Shown here piece by piece: positions 52,643 through 60,530 of a stretch of DNA of 64,000 nt. Every line of letters starts with the position of its first letter. Within the stretch, counting starts at the first letter, position 1. The notes beneath the pieces are model-generated. The model did no database searches. It worked only from the letters and a program-made list of their open reading frames with translations, and was not told the DNA's origin. The DNA is from CAYMCQ01 sp964389025 (GTDB lineage: Bacteria > Verrucomicrobiota > Verrucomicrobiia > Limisphaerales > CAYMCQ01). The translations under genes were made by a program, and so were the position numbers. The stretch covers positions 10,958 to 74,957 of the forward strand of contig CAYMCQ010000012.1 in assembly GCA_964389025.1 (NCBI GenBank), read 5' to 3'.

Positions 52643-53605
52643 TCATTTCACTGCCGCCTTCAAGATTTCCTCCACCAACTCATCGCTCGTCCATTTGTTT
52701 TCGGGCAGGACTTTTTGCACGCGGCCCTTGGTGTCAATGACCGCCGTGCGAAGGTTGTGGCTCAACGGTTCGTTCAGATTCAGCCGCCAAAACTGCAAAC
52801 CGAATTGCTCGGCAAGCGCGGTGATGTCGAGCAAATCGCCCGTCACAAAATTCCAGCGCTTCGGGTCGTAGCTGTATCGCTCGGCGTAGGATTTCAGAAC
52901 CGCCGGCGTGTCGAACTCAGGATCGAATGAGACGGAGAGCAGATGCCAGTTTGTCGGCGTCCCGCTTTGCGAGATCATCGCGAGAAGCTTTTTTTGCGCT
53001 TCAAGGAAGTTGCTGGACATCTTCGGGCAATACGTCGGAAACGGGCAGCGCGTGAAGATGAAGGTGATGGCAAGCGCCTGTCCTTTGAACTGGCTGGTGC
53101 TCATCGCCTGCCCAAGCTCGTTCGTGAAATTGTAATTCGGCAGCGGCTCGCCCACGTTCAGCGGGTCAACGTCGCGCACGATGCGAACGGTCGGTCGCGA
53201 CGGCAATTCCTGCGGCGCGACGTTCAGTTTTTTCACCTGATCAATCCACGCGTCGTTCGTCGTCACGGTGAGCCGGAAGGTGATCGCGTCGTTCGTCTTC
53301 AACCCGCGCAGTTCGTTCGTGTTGATCGCGTCGAAGGACATTTCCATCGCCTTCATGTAGCCCGGAATGTCTTCGTGCCGGATCCGGACGGTTTTTTCGT
53401 CCGGCTCTGAGCGCACGACGCCGCGCACGAAAAAAATTTGATTCGAGGGAACAAGGATGCTGGTTTTAGGAGGAAGTGGATTGACGGCGATTGAAGGAAT
53501 CTGATTGGTTGCGACGGAAGAAACCGGTTTCTCTTCGCGCCGCCCGCACAAAAGCACAATGCTCACGGCAAGGAGTAAAATTAAAACGTAAATCCTGCGA
53601 AACAT
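52643..53605 (-). CDS. SCO1/SenC-type copper chaperone with N-terminal copper-binding domain
   Basis: A 320-residue membrane-anchored protein (N-terminal helix YVLILLLAVSIVLLC). A CusF-like copper-binding domain (VVRSEPDEKTVRIRHEDIPGYMKAMEMSF, with His and Met ligands) is fused ahead of a SCO1 thioredoxin fold whose metal site reads TRCPFPTYCPKM; a His in EPLSHNLRTAVID is the third ligand. SCO1 proteins deliver copper to cytochrome oxidase; the extra domain suggests it also takes up copper by itself (inference). Divergent from the mntR-like gene through a hairpin element. Confidence 0.88.
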   Translation of the reverse strand: MFRRIYVLILLLAVSIVLLCGRREEKPVSSVATNQIPSIAVNPLPPKTSILVPSNQIFFVRGVVRSEPDEKTVRIRHEDIPGYMKAMEMSFDAINTNELRGLKTNDAITFRLTVTTNDAWIDQVKKLNVAPQELPSRPTVRIVRDVDPLNVGEPLPNYNFTNELGQAMSTSQFKGQALAITFIFTRCPFPTYCPKMSSNFLEAQKKLLAMISQSGTPTNWHLLSVSFDPEFDTPAVLKSYAERYSYDPKRWNFVTGDLLDITALAEQFGLQFWRLNLNEPLSHNLRTAVIDTKGRVQKVLPENKWTSDELVEEILKAAVK

Positions 53606-53630
53606 ACGCGGGCAAGTTTGTTCAAAAAGC

Positions 53631-53691
53631 GACAGGTGACAAGTGATGAGTTTTCCTTGTCACTCGCCACGTATCACTTATCACTTGTCTC
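53631..53691. repeat. Heptad inverted element in the SCO1-mntR gap
   Basis: Left arm gacaggtgacaagtgatgag, right arm with tgtcact/gtatcac/ttatcac/ttgtctc units. The right arm runs directly into the mntR ATG at 53692, so no usual ribosome binding site is left. Confidence 0.7.
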
Positions 53692-54126
53692 ATGCCGACG
53701 CGAAGCACGCCGAGCCAAAGCGCAGAAGATTATCTGGAGCGCATCCACGAGTTGATCGAGGAGAAGGGCTACGCGCGCGTGGTGGACATTGCGTCATCAC
53801 TCAAAGTCCGGCAGGCGTCGGTGACTGCGATGGTTCAAAAGCTCGGTGAACTCGGTTACCTCAAATACGAAAAATATCGCGGCTTGATTCTCACCGACAA
53901 AGGCCGCGACGTGGCGCAGACCATTCGGAACCGGCATGAAACTCTTTCCCGATTTTTTTCATTGTTCGGCATCGAAGTTGAAACCCAGCGGCGCGACATC
54001 GAGGGCATCGAGCACCATTTGAGTCCCGAGACGGTGGAAATCCTGGCTGCTCTCGCGCGATTTTTTGAAGAGAATCCGGAGACGCTGCGGTTGTTCAAAC
54101 AATCCCGGCGAGGGAAACATAAGTAA
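53692..54126 (+). CDS. mntR: MntR/DtxR-family metal-dependent regulator
   Basis: A 144-residue metal-sensing repressor. Winged helix: SAEDYLERIHELIEEKGYARVVDIASSLKVRQASVTAMVQKLGELGYLKYEKYRGL; dimerisation and metal domain with HETLSRFF and EGIEHHLSPETVE, whose Glu and His match the manganese ligands of MntR. No SH3 tail, as in MntR. No Mn transporter gene is adjacent. Named by similarity; iron-type DtxR is less likely from length. Confidence 0.85.
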   Translation: MPTRSTPSQSAEDYLERIHELIEEKGYARVVDIASSLKVRQASVTAMVQKLGELGYLKYEKYRGLILTDKGRDVAQTIRNRHETLSRFFSLFGIEVETQRRDIEGIEHHLSPETVEILAALARFFEENPETLRLFKQSRRGKHK

Positions 54127-54182
54127 AGGCGCTTCCACCCGGCAGGAATGACTGGTTGAAGCAGGCAAGGCCCGGTTCCCGA

Positions 54183-55490
54183 TCATTGCCCGGGCCACCA
54201 GCGATTCAACATCCGCTCGAGTCGCCGCACCTGTCTGGTTTCGATTGTTGCAAGATTCGTTTCCTCCGTTGGATCGTGAGCCAGATCGTAGAGTTCAATG
54301 CTCCTGCCCGGCTCGTTCCGGGCGGCGGGAACAATCAGTTTCCAATCCCCGGCGATGATCCAGCGCCAGCGCAGATTGGCTGCCGGTCGCTCCAGATCCA
54401 CTGCGGCGTGCGTGAAACATTCGCCGTAGATCGTCTTGCGGGCACGAAGCGCTTTGGCGTCCAGCAGGTTCAGTCCCTGCAATCCGCGCGGCGGTTTCTG
54501 CCCCACGGCGGCAAGCAACGTGGGCAGGAGGTCAATGGACATCGCCGGCGATTCAGATTTCCTCGGCTGCACACGCCCCGGCCAACGGAGCATGATGGGC
54601 GTCCGTAAGCCGCCATCGTAGGGCGACTGCTTGGACTTGGGCGCGTAACGCTCCGCGCTAGCGTCTTGAATCCAACCGTTGTCTGAGACGAAAACCACGA
54701 TGGTATTTTCCGCAAGCCCGTTCTGGTTGAGATGACCGAGTAGTTCACCCACTGTCTCATCGAACCATTCAACCGAAGCCCAATACTTCGCCACGGGCAG
54801 CGAAGGCGTCAGGCTCTTATACTTTTCCAGCAGACGCGCGGGCGGATTGTGCGGTTGATGCGGGAGCATCGGCGCATACCAGACAAAGAACGGTTTGTTC
54901 TCGCGACGCGCTGTGGAAATAAAATCATAGATCGGCTGCATCGTTTTGCGCCCGATGTCCAGCCCATCATCGCCGTGCCGTGCGCCCTTGGTCATGCCGT
55001 GGGTGAAACCGCCTCGGGTGAAATCGCCCTGCCACCACTTCCCGGTCTGCAAACTCACATAGCCTTGCCGCGCCAGCAAACGCGGCAACGTGGACACGGC
55101 TTCGAGGTGGCGATTCATGATTTCCCGCCCGGCGCGGAAGGCCTCCGAATCCTGAAACTGCGCGCCGGCCATGCCCACCGGCATGGGCGGATCATTGCTC
55201 GTGATCTTGTGCTGGTGCGGATACAAACCGGTGACAATGGACGCGAGGCTCGGACAGCAGAGGCTGGAGGGCACATAACCGCGCGGGAACGTGAGGCTCT
55301 GCGACGCCAGGCGATCCAGGTTCGGCGTGCGAATCTGCGGGTGACCCATGAAGGAATAATCGCCCCACGCCTGGTCGTCCGAGATGATCACCACAATGTT
55401 GGGCGGAGTTTTCGGAGCCGCATTCGCGGAGTCGCTGCTGCAACCGACGGCCAGCGCCGCCATCAGAAGTGCGAGGAGCAAGCGTTTCAT
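54183..55490 (-). CDS. Sulfatase-like lipoprotein
   Basis: A 435-residue alkaline-phosphatase-superfamily protein with a lipoprotein signal (ALLMAALAVGC). Metal site IVVIISDDQAWGDYSF; catalytic region SSLCCPSLASIVTGLYPHQH. The usual formylglycine motif C-x-P-x-R is here C78-C79-P80-S81-L82, with Leu for Arg, so standard maturation is uncertain. Later blocks include FVWYAPMLPHQPHNPPARLLEKY, FVSDNGWIQDASAERYAPKSKQSPYDGGLR. Likely acts on a sulfated or phosphorylated sugar; no maturase gene is nearby. Confidence 0.85.
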   Translation of the reverse strand: MKRLLLALLMAALAVGCSSDSANAAPKTPPNIVVIISDDQAWGDYSFMGHPQIRTPNLDRLASQSLTFPRGYVPSSLCCPSLASIVTGLYPHQHKITSNDPPMPVGMAGAQFQDSEAFRAGREIMNRHLEAVSTLPRLLARQGYVSLQTGKWWQGDFTRGGFTHGMTKGARHGDDGLDIGRKTMQPIYDFISTARRENKPFFVWYAPMLPHQPHNPPARLLEKYKSLTPSLPVAKYWASVEWFDETVGELLGHLNQNGLAENTIVVFVSDNGWIQDASAERYAPKSKQSPYDGGLRTPIMLRWPGRVQPRKSESPAMSIDLLPTLLAAVGQKPPRGLQGLNLLDAKALRARKTIYGECFTHAAVDLERPAANLRWRWIIAGDWKLIVPAARNEPGRSIELYDLAHDPTEETNLATIETRQVRRLERMLNRWWPGQ

Positions 55491-55582
55491 CCCGCCCGTT
55501 TACAGAGTGCGCGGCGCAACGTCGAGGCGGAAAACGCTTGGATAACCGCCCGTTTCCGTGTTCCATCTTCCGCCGCATGTCC

Positions 55583-55638
55583 ATGGACGACACGAATTCA
55601 TTGATCGAACAGCGCAAGGCCAAGCTCGCCGCGTTGCG
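55583..55638. repeat. 56-bp direct repeat, left copy (lysS 5' end)
   Basis: Identical over 56 bases to 57255-57310, starting at the ATG. Together they flank the 1.6-kb lipoprotein-like gene. Confidence 0.9.
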
Positions 55639-57229
55639 TGCCATCTTGCTGGCCTTCGCTTGTGCATTCATCACCGGCTGTTTCGACACAAAGCAGGAAA
55701 TCACATTGAACCCTGATGGCAGCGGCAAAGCGGTGATGGAATCCTCCTTCACTTCGATGGATGTGTTTGCTGACACCGCCCGGAAATCCACGAAGCCAAC
55801 CGCGAAAGATTTTGTCCGGAGAATTATCGAGCAGGCGCAGGGCGTGGATGCGTGGCGGGATGTTTCTTATCGCCAGCTTGACGACGGCAGGATTTGGTTT
55901 CGGGGCACGGCCTACTTCGCTGAACTCGGCAAACTCAAGATCGGCTCAATCGGCTATCTTCGTTTTGGCACCACGAAGGATGCGAACGGGAACCTGACAA
56001 TCGCGCCTGTCGCCGAACAGCCTGCGCTTCCGTATCCGACCCAAAGCGCGAACGAGCCGATCACCATGGAAACGATCCAGCGCGAGCGGATGCAATTCCG
56101 AAGCGCGAAACCATGGATGGCCGCGTTGCTCGGCACGATGAAACAGGACACGACCTTCCACACTCCCGGCGTGTCGCGGCGAGCATCCAATTTTGAAACC
56201 AACGTTCCGAACACGCTCCGGATCCGCTTCGACGGCGCGCGGTTGATGCAGGCTGTGGAGGAAAAACTGTTCGATGCGGATTTCGCCCGCGAACGCATCG
56301 CGGCGAAGTTGCCGGCGAGTTTTTCCGGCGACGACGATTCGCTGAATGAAAAACTTTACGGCCAGAGAGGTCCCGTTCTCGCCGTGATCAAACCGGGCGA
56401 CACACCGCTGTTTGATTACGCGGCGGAAGTGGCGCAGGCGAAGTCGGCGTTTGTCGCCATCGCAAAGGAACTCGGCCTCAGCGAAACCTTTTCGTTCGAC
56501 GTGAAACCCGCTGTGGCTGGCGACCCGGCCAAAGTCAAAGTTACTGGAATCCAGTGGACATTCGAAGGAAGCCGGCAAGACGCGTGGCTGTTTCCGCAAC
56601 CGGGAAAAAATTACGTCCTGTCATTGCGGGCAGATTTACCGGGAAGAGTTTTCGCCGTCCACAAGGTTGCTGTGAATCGCGCCGTGACCGTCGAAGGCCG
56701 GAGCCTGCTTCCGCGCGACCTTTCTGTTCGTGACCAATCTTACCCGCAAATTTCGGAAGGCGGGACGAAGGTGGTTTTTCAAGTCCACTTGGAATCTCCC
56801 CCGCTGGATTCCAAAGGCATCGCCGAGTTTTCCGGCGTTCTGGAATGCGCCAGTCCTGAAAATCAGCGCAGCGTCGAACTTATTTCCGGCAAGCTCCGTG
56901 GTGGAGTGAAAGGCACCGAGTATGGCGTCCAAATAGATGACCTTAGCCAGCGTTCCATTGGCGGAGACAAACTCGTGTTGCGCATCAATCTCCCGGTTGA
57001 GCGGCTTCTTTCGCTCAAAGTGATCGGCGACGCGGGTCAGGCCGTGACTCTCGAAAGGCAAGGGATTATGAAGATTGGTGAAGAAAACATCTTCACTTAC
57101 ATCAGCCGCAACGCCGTGCCACGCTCCGGGAAGTTGGTCGCGGAGGTGCTGGTCGGTTCCCAGACGCTGCGCATTCCATTCTCAGCAACCAACCTCACGT
57201 TGCTGGGCCAGCCACTAGCCACTCGATAA
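55583..57229 (+). CDS. Putative lipoprotein, leader taken from lysS duplication
   Basis: A 549-residue protein from the ATG at 55583 (ATG at 55577 and further upstream are alternatives). Its first 19 residues (MDDTNSLIEQRKAKLAALR) equal those of LysS, because the 56-base lysS 5' end is duplicated here. They run directly into a lipoprotein-like segment (ILLAFACAFITGC). The body is beta-rich with no family recognised; blocks include ITLNPDGSGKAVMESSF, VSYRQLDDGRIWFRGTAYF and SEGGTKVVFQVHLESP. It reads as an inserted gene captured behind the lysS start. Confidence 0.75.
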   Translation: MDDTNSLIEQRKAKLAALRAILLAFACAFITGCFDTKQEITLNPDGSGKAVMESSFTSMDVFADTARKSTKPTAKDFVRRIIEQAQGVDAWRDVSYRQLDDGRIWFRGTAYFAELGKLKIGSIGYLRFGTTKDANGNLTIAPVAEQPALPYPTQSANEPITMETIQRERMQFRSAKPWMAALLGTMKQDTTFHTPGVSRRASNFETNVPNTLRIRFDGARLMQAVEEKLFDADFARERIAAKLPASFSGDDDSLNEKLYGQRGPVLAVIKPGDTPLFDYAAEVAQAKSAFVAIAKELGLSETFSFDVKPAVAGDPAKVKVTGIQWTFEGSRQDAWLFPQPGKNYVLSLRADLPGRVFAVHKVAVNRAVTVEGRSLLPRDLSVRDQSYPQISEGGTKVVFQVHLESPPLDSKGIAEFSGVLECASPENQRSVELISGKLRGGVKGTEYGVQIDDLSQRSIGGDKLVLRINLPVERLLSLKVIGDAGQAVTLERQGIMKIGEENIFTYISRNAVPRSGKLVAEVLVGSQTLRIPFSATNLTLLGQPLATR

Positions 57230-57254
57230 CCAAGCTTTGCTTTCTAACACAATC

Positions 57255-57310
57255 ATGGACGACACGAATTCATTGATCGAACAGCGCAAGGCCAAGCTCG
57301 CCGCGTTGCG
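57255..57310. repeat. 56-bp direct repeat, right copy (lysS start)
   Basis: The native first codons of lysS. See 55583-55638 for the other copy. Confidence 0.9.
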
Positions 57311-58790
57311 CGCGAAAGGCATTGACCCGTTCAAAAATAAATTTTCGCCCGCCGAAACCTGCCGACAGGCGCACGACAAATATGCCGACGCCCGCGAAAC
57401 GTCCGTCGCGGGCCGCGTCACCGCGCATCGCGACATGGGCAAGAGCATGTTCATTGACGTGCGCGACCAAAGCGGACGCATCCAGGTTTACGCGCAGAAA
57501 AATGTCCTCGGCGACGAGCAGTTCGAGATTTTTCGCCATCTCGACCTCGGCGATTTCATCGGCGCGCACGGAAAAATGTTCACCACCAAGACCGGCGAAA
57601 TCTCCATCAAGCTCGATTCGTTCGTGATTCTCGCCAAGGCGCTGCGACCACCGCCCGCGAAATATTACGGACTTGAGGACACGGAAATCCGTTATCGCCA
57701 ACGTTACCTCGACTTGATTGCGAACCCGGACGTGAAAGACGTTTTCCTCAAGCGCAGCGAAATCATCCGCGAACTCCGCAATTTTCTTCACGGCCACGGC
57801 TATGTCGAAGTCGAGACCGCGATGATGCAGGCGATTCCCGGCGGCGCGGCGGCGCAACCGTTCAAGACCTTCCACAACGCGCTCGGCTCGGATTTTTATC
57901 TGCGCATCGCGCTGGAACTGCCGCTCAAGCGACTGCTCGTCGGCGGCGTGGACAAGGTTTTTGAGATTGGCCGCGTCTTTCGCAACGAAGGTCTCTCGCG
58001 CAAACACAATCCCGAATTCACGATGCTCGAGGCGTATCAGGCTTACGGCGATTACGAGAGCATGATGGATCTGGTGCAGGGAATGATTTGTCACGTCGCG
58101 GAGAACGTGCTCGATACTTTGGTGATTGAACATCGCTCATTCGATGTTCGGCGTTCGATGTTGGATGTTCGATGTTCCGAATCTGAAAAAACATCGAACG
58201 CCGAACGCCCAACTTCGAACATCGAATCGGCTGAAAAAGTTATCCGCACAATTGACCTCACGCCGCCATGGAAACGCGTGAAATACAAAGACCTCGTCCG
58301 CGAAAGAGCCGGTGCGGATTGGTTTGAAATTTCTCCCGAGCAACGTCGCCAGCGCGCGCACGATCTCGGAGCGGAAATCGGCAAAGACTACGCAGACTTT
58401 GAAGTCACCGGAGCCGTGTTTGAAAAGTTGATCGAGCCGACGCTGATTCAGCCGACGTTCGTCACGCATTTGCCGAAAGAGCTCGTGCCGCTCGCCAAAC
58501 TTTCGCCCGAAGACCCGACAACCGTCGAAGTCTTTGAATGCTGCATCAACGGACAAGAGATTGCACCAGCTTACACAGAACAGAACGATCCGATTGAACA
58601 GCGCGAACGACTTGAGCACCAAGCCGGCGGTGAACAGCAGAAATTGGATGAAGACTTTCTGATTGCGTTAGAGCACGGGATGCCGCCCGCTGGCGGTATG
58701 GGAATGGGAATTGATCGTCTCTGCATGATGCTCCTCGGCCAGGAAAGCATCCGCGACGTGATTTTGTTTCCGCAGTTGAAGCCGAAATAA
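57255..58790 (+). CDS. lysS: Lysyl-tRNA synthetase (class II), with repeat insertion
   Basis: A 511-residue class II synthetase from the ATG at 57255 (an upstream in-frame TTG at 57237 lacks support). OB-fold anticodon domain (VAGRVTAHRDMGKSMFIDVRDQSGRIQVYAQ), then motif 2 (FRNEGLSRKHNPEFTMLE) and motif 3 (GMGIDRLCMML) of the catalytic core. An in-frame heptad element adds about 30 residues (SFDVRRSMLDVRCSESEKTS...) between LVIEH and VIRTIDLTPPWK. A dispersed inverted-repeat element begins 5 bases after the stop. Confidence 0.95.
   Translation: MDDTNSLIEQRKAKLAALRAKGIDPFKNKFSPAETCRQAHDKYADARETSVAGRVTAHRDMGKSMFIDVRDQSGRIQVYAQKNVLGDEQFEIFRHLDLGDFIGAHGKMFTTKTGEISIKLDSFVILAKALRPPPAKYYGLEDTEIRYRQRYLDLIANPDVKDVFLKRSEIIRELRNFLHGHGYVEVETAMMQAIPGGAAAQPFKTFHNALGSDFYLRIALELPLKRLLVGGVDKVFEIGRVFRNEGLSRKHNPEFTMLEAYQAYGDYESMMDLVQGMICHVAENVLDTLVIEHRSFDVRRSMLDVRCSESEKTSNAERPTSNIESAEKVIRTIDLTPPWKRVKYKDLVRERAGADWFEISPEQRRQRAHDLGAEIGKDYADFEVTGAVFEKLIEPTLIQPTFVTHLPKELVPLAKLSPEDPTTVEVFECCINGQEIAPAYTEQNDPIEQRERLEHQAGGEQQKLDEDFLIALEHGMPPAGGMGMGIDRLCMMLLGQESIRDVILFPQLKPK
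58138..58228. repeat. Heptad inverted element inside lysS
   Basis: Left arm of tgttcga/tgttcgg/tgttgga units, right arm of catcgaa/cgccgaa/cttcgaa units around ttccgaatctgaaaaaa. In-frame in lysS. Confidence 0.8.
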
Positions 58791-58795
58791 CCGTG

Positions 58796-58950
58796 GGTGG
58801 CACAGGCGTCTCGCCTGTTGTTTCCGGCGTCCCGCCGGAAACCGTCGTGTGAGCCAGATTTTTTCAGCGAATCAAATCCGTCAGCAATTAAACTCTCTCA
58901 ACGAAATTCGGCGGGACGCCGAATTTAACGGGCGAGACGCCCGTGCCACC
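58796..58950. repeat. 155-bp inverted-repeat element (GGTGGCACAGGC family), copy B
   Basis: Ends ggtggcacaggcgtctcgcc and ggcgagacgcccgtgccacc pair with one or two mismatches; inner cggcgtcccgccg/cggcgggacgccg is shared with copy A, while the central part differs. Starts 5 bases after the lysS stop. Confidence 0.85.
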
Positions 58951-58990
58951 CAACGAATAGCGGCTTCATTGGTCGAATTGAGCCACCAGC

Positions 58991-59019
58991 TTGACTTTGT
59001 GAACAACGTGCACAATATT
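58991..59019 (+). promoter_or_regulatory. Putative promoter of the DUF433 gene
   Basis: TTGACT at 58991-58996, 17-base spacer, AATATT at 59014-59019. The ATG at 59027 follows only 7 bases after the -10, so the message would be nearly leaderless. Confidence 0.4.
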
Positions 59020-59026
59020 CGGCGGC

Positions 59027-59404
59027 ATGAGCACAGCCTTTGTCTCTGGTCGCGTCTCGTCGCGCTACGAGCGGTTGATCAAGAAGCAGGCGCACGCCGC
59101 GAAAACTTCCAAGAGCGATCTTGTGGCGCGCTATGTCATTGAGAAATCTCTTGAGACTGAATTTCCAGGAATTTCCTTCCGCGATTCCGTTTCCGGCCGG
59201 GAGGCTTATTTGACGGGTCATCGCGTGGCGGTTTGGGAAGTGTTGGACGTGTATGCCGAACTGAAGTCTGTCGAGAAGACTGCTGCTCACTTCCATTGGC
59301 CATCCATCCTTGTCAAACGCTCGCTCGCTTACGCAAAAGCTTTCCCCGAAGAAACCCGCCGGTCGCAAGAAGGAGAAAGACATGGCGTTTCGGTTGTTGA
59401 GTGA
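59027..59404 (+). CDS. DUF433-domain antitoxin-like protein
   Basis: A 125-residue protein with a DUF433 winged-helix core (GREAYLTGHRVAVWEVLDVYAELKSVEKTAAHFHW), found in VapB-like antitoxins. A short N-terminal helical part (SSRYERLIKKQAHAAKTSKSDLVARYVIEK) resembles a ribbon-helix-helix dimer region. It overlaps the next gene by 23 bases, the classic arrangement of an antitoxin before its toxin. Toxin-antitoxin role is inference. Confidence 0.75.
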   Translation: MSTAFVSGRVSSRYERLIKKQAHAAKTSKSDLVARYVIEKSLETEFPGISFRDSVSGREAYLTGHRVAVWEVLDVYAELKSVEKTAAHFHWPSILVKRSLAYAKAFPEETRRSQEGERHGVSVVE

Positions 59405-59762
59405 CGAAAACACGTCGCACCGGCTCGTGGCCGCGTGCCGGCGGCTGGTTTCTGGATTTCCGATCGCCCATATCGCAAACTCGCAGGACGGAATGTGGTT
59501 GGGTTTGGATGATGCGGCACTGTTGGTTTCCTGCGCGGAGGCCGGGCTTGTCCTTGTTGCGTTCGACCGCGCCACGCTCGCGTGGCACGCAGGCCAGTTG
59601 CTGCGCGCCGGTCACGACCACGGCGGAGTAATTCTGTTTCGCGGGACGGTGCGAAGCGTGGACTATGGTCATCAAGCGCGGTTGCTGACAAATTTCTGGC
59701 AGAACGAAGGTCGCGGTTGGGACTGGCAGAATCGGATTGTTTATTTGCCGAAGTCGCCGTAA
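59382..59762 (+). CDS. PIN-like DUF5615-type toxin candidate
   Basis: A 126-residue protein from the ATG at 59382, preceded by AAGGAG. It opens RLLSDENTSHRLVAACRRL and contains GLDDAALLVSCAEAGLVLVAFD, with acidic residues D and E spaced as in PIN-fold nucleases of the DUF5615 kind. Next to a DUF433 protein, such genes are predicted toxins or RNases. No activity is shown by the sequence alone. Confidence 0.75.
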   Translation: MAFRLLSDENTSHRLVAACRRLVSGFPIAHIANSQDGMWLGLDDAALLVSCAEAGLVLVAFDRATLAWHAGQLLRAGHDHGGVILFRGTVRSVDYGHQARLLTNFWQNEGRGWDWQNRIVYLPKSP

Positions 59763-59775
59763 CTGAAAACAACTC

Positions 59776-60417
59776 ATGCAACAACTTATCGAAGGCGTTC
59801 ACAAGTTCCGCAAGGACGAGTTCGGAAATTACCGGAAACTTTTCCGAAAATTGTCCCAGGAAGGCCAGAACCCGCACACACTGTTCATCACCTGCTCGGA
59901 TTCGCGCGTGCTCGCCGAGCTCATCACGCAGAGCAAACCGGGCGATCTGTTCGTCGTCAAAAACGTCGGCAACATCGTTCCACCCGCTAGCGCAAAGGGT
60001 GACACCAATTCGACCGCCGCCGCGATCGAGTTCGCCGTGGGAGCCTTGCGCGTGAGCGACATTGTCATCTGCGGCCATTCGCAGTGCGGTGCCATTTCTG
60101 CTTTGCTCGGCGAAAGTCCCGTCGGCGATTCCACGCCGCATCTGCGCGACTGGCTGAACCTCGCCGCGCCCGTGCTGGAAACGATGCGTTCGCAATACAC
60201 CCATCTGACGGAAGCCGCCACTCGCTCGGTCGCCGCCGCCGAGGAGAATGTTTTGTTCGGTCTCGACAATCTGCACAGCTATCCGTGTGTGCAGGACGGT
60301 CTCGCGAAGGGGACGCTGCGATTGCACGGCTGGTTTTTCAAGATCGCCACGGCGGAATTGTTTGCATACGATCCCGAGACGCGTCAGTTTTCACTGCTCG
60401 CACCGAACAATTCTTAA
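59776..60417 (+). CDS. Beta-class carbonic anhydrase
   Basis: A 213-residue zinc enzyme interconverting CO2 and bicarbonate. Ligands Cys 40 (CSDSR), His 101 and Cys 104 (GHSQCGA); the Asp-Arg pair of CSDSR is intact. It directly precedes PEP carboxylase, which uses bicarbonate, and lies 13 bases after the toxin-like gene. Confidence 0.94.
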   Translation: MQQLIEGVHKFRKDEFGNYRKLFRKLSQEGQNPHTLFITCSDSRVLAELITQSKPGDLFVVKNVGNIVPPASAKGDTNSTAAAIEFAVGALRVSDIVICGHSQCGAISALLGESPVGDSTPHLRDWLNLAAPVLETMRSQYTHLTEAATRSVAAAEENVLFGLDNLHSYPCVQDGLAKGTLRLHGWFFKIATAELFAYDPETRQFSLLAPNNS

Positions 60418-60530
60418 GCTCGCGGCATTGGACAATAGCCTGTTCCTTTGTTAGCCTCGCCGCCATTTATGCGCCAGGGAATGGGTCGATCGAGTGACGA
60501 CTCATACGTTTTTCCAGCGCGTTTGCAATC

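Noticed and set aside
55583..55640. Second lysyl-tRNA synthetase gene
   Set aside because: Only 56 bases are shared with lysS; the rest is an unrelated protein.
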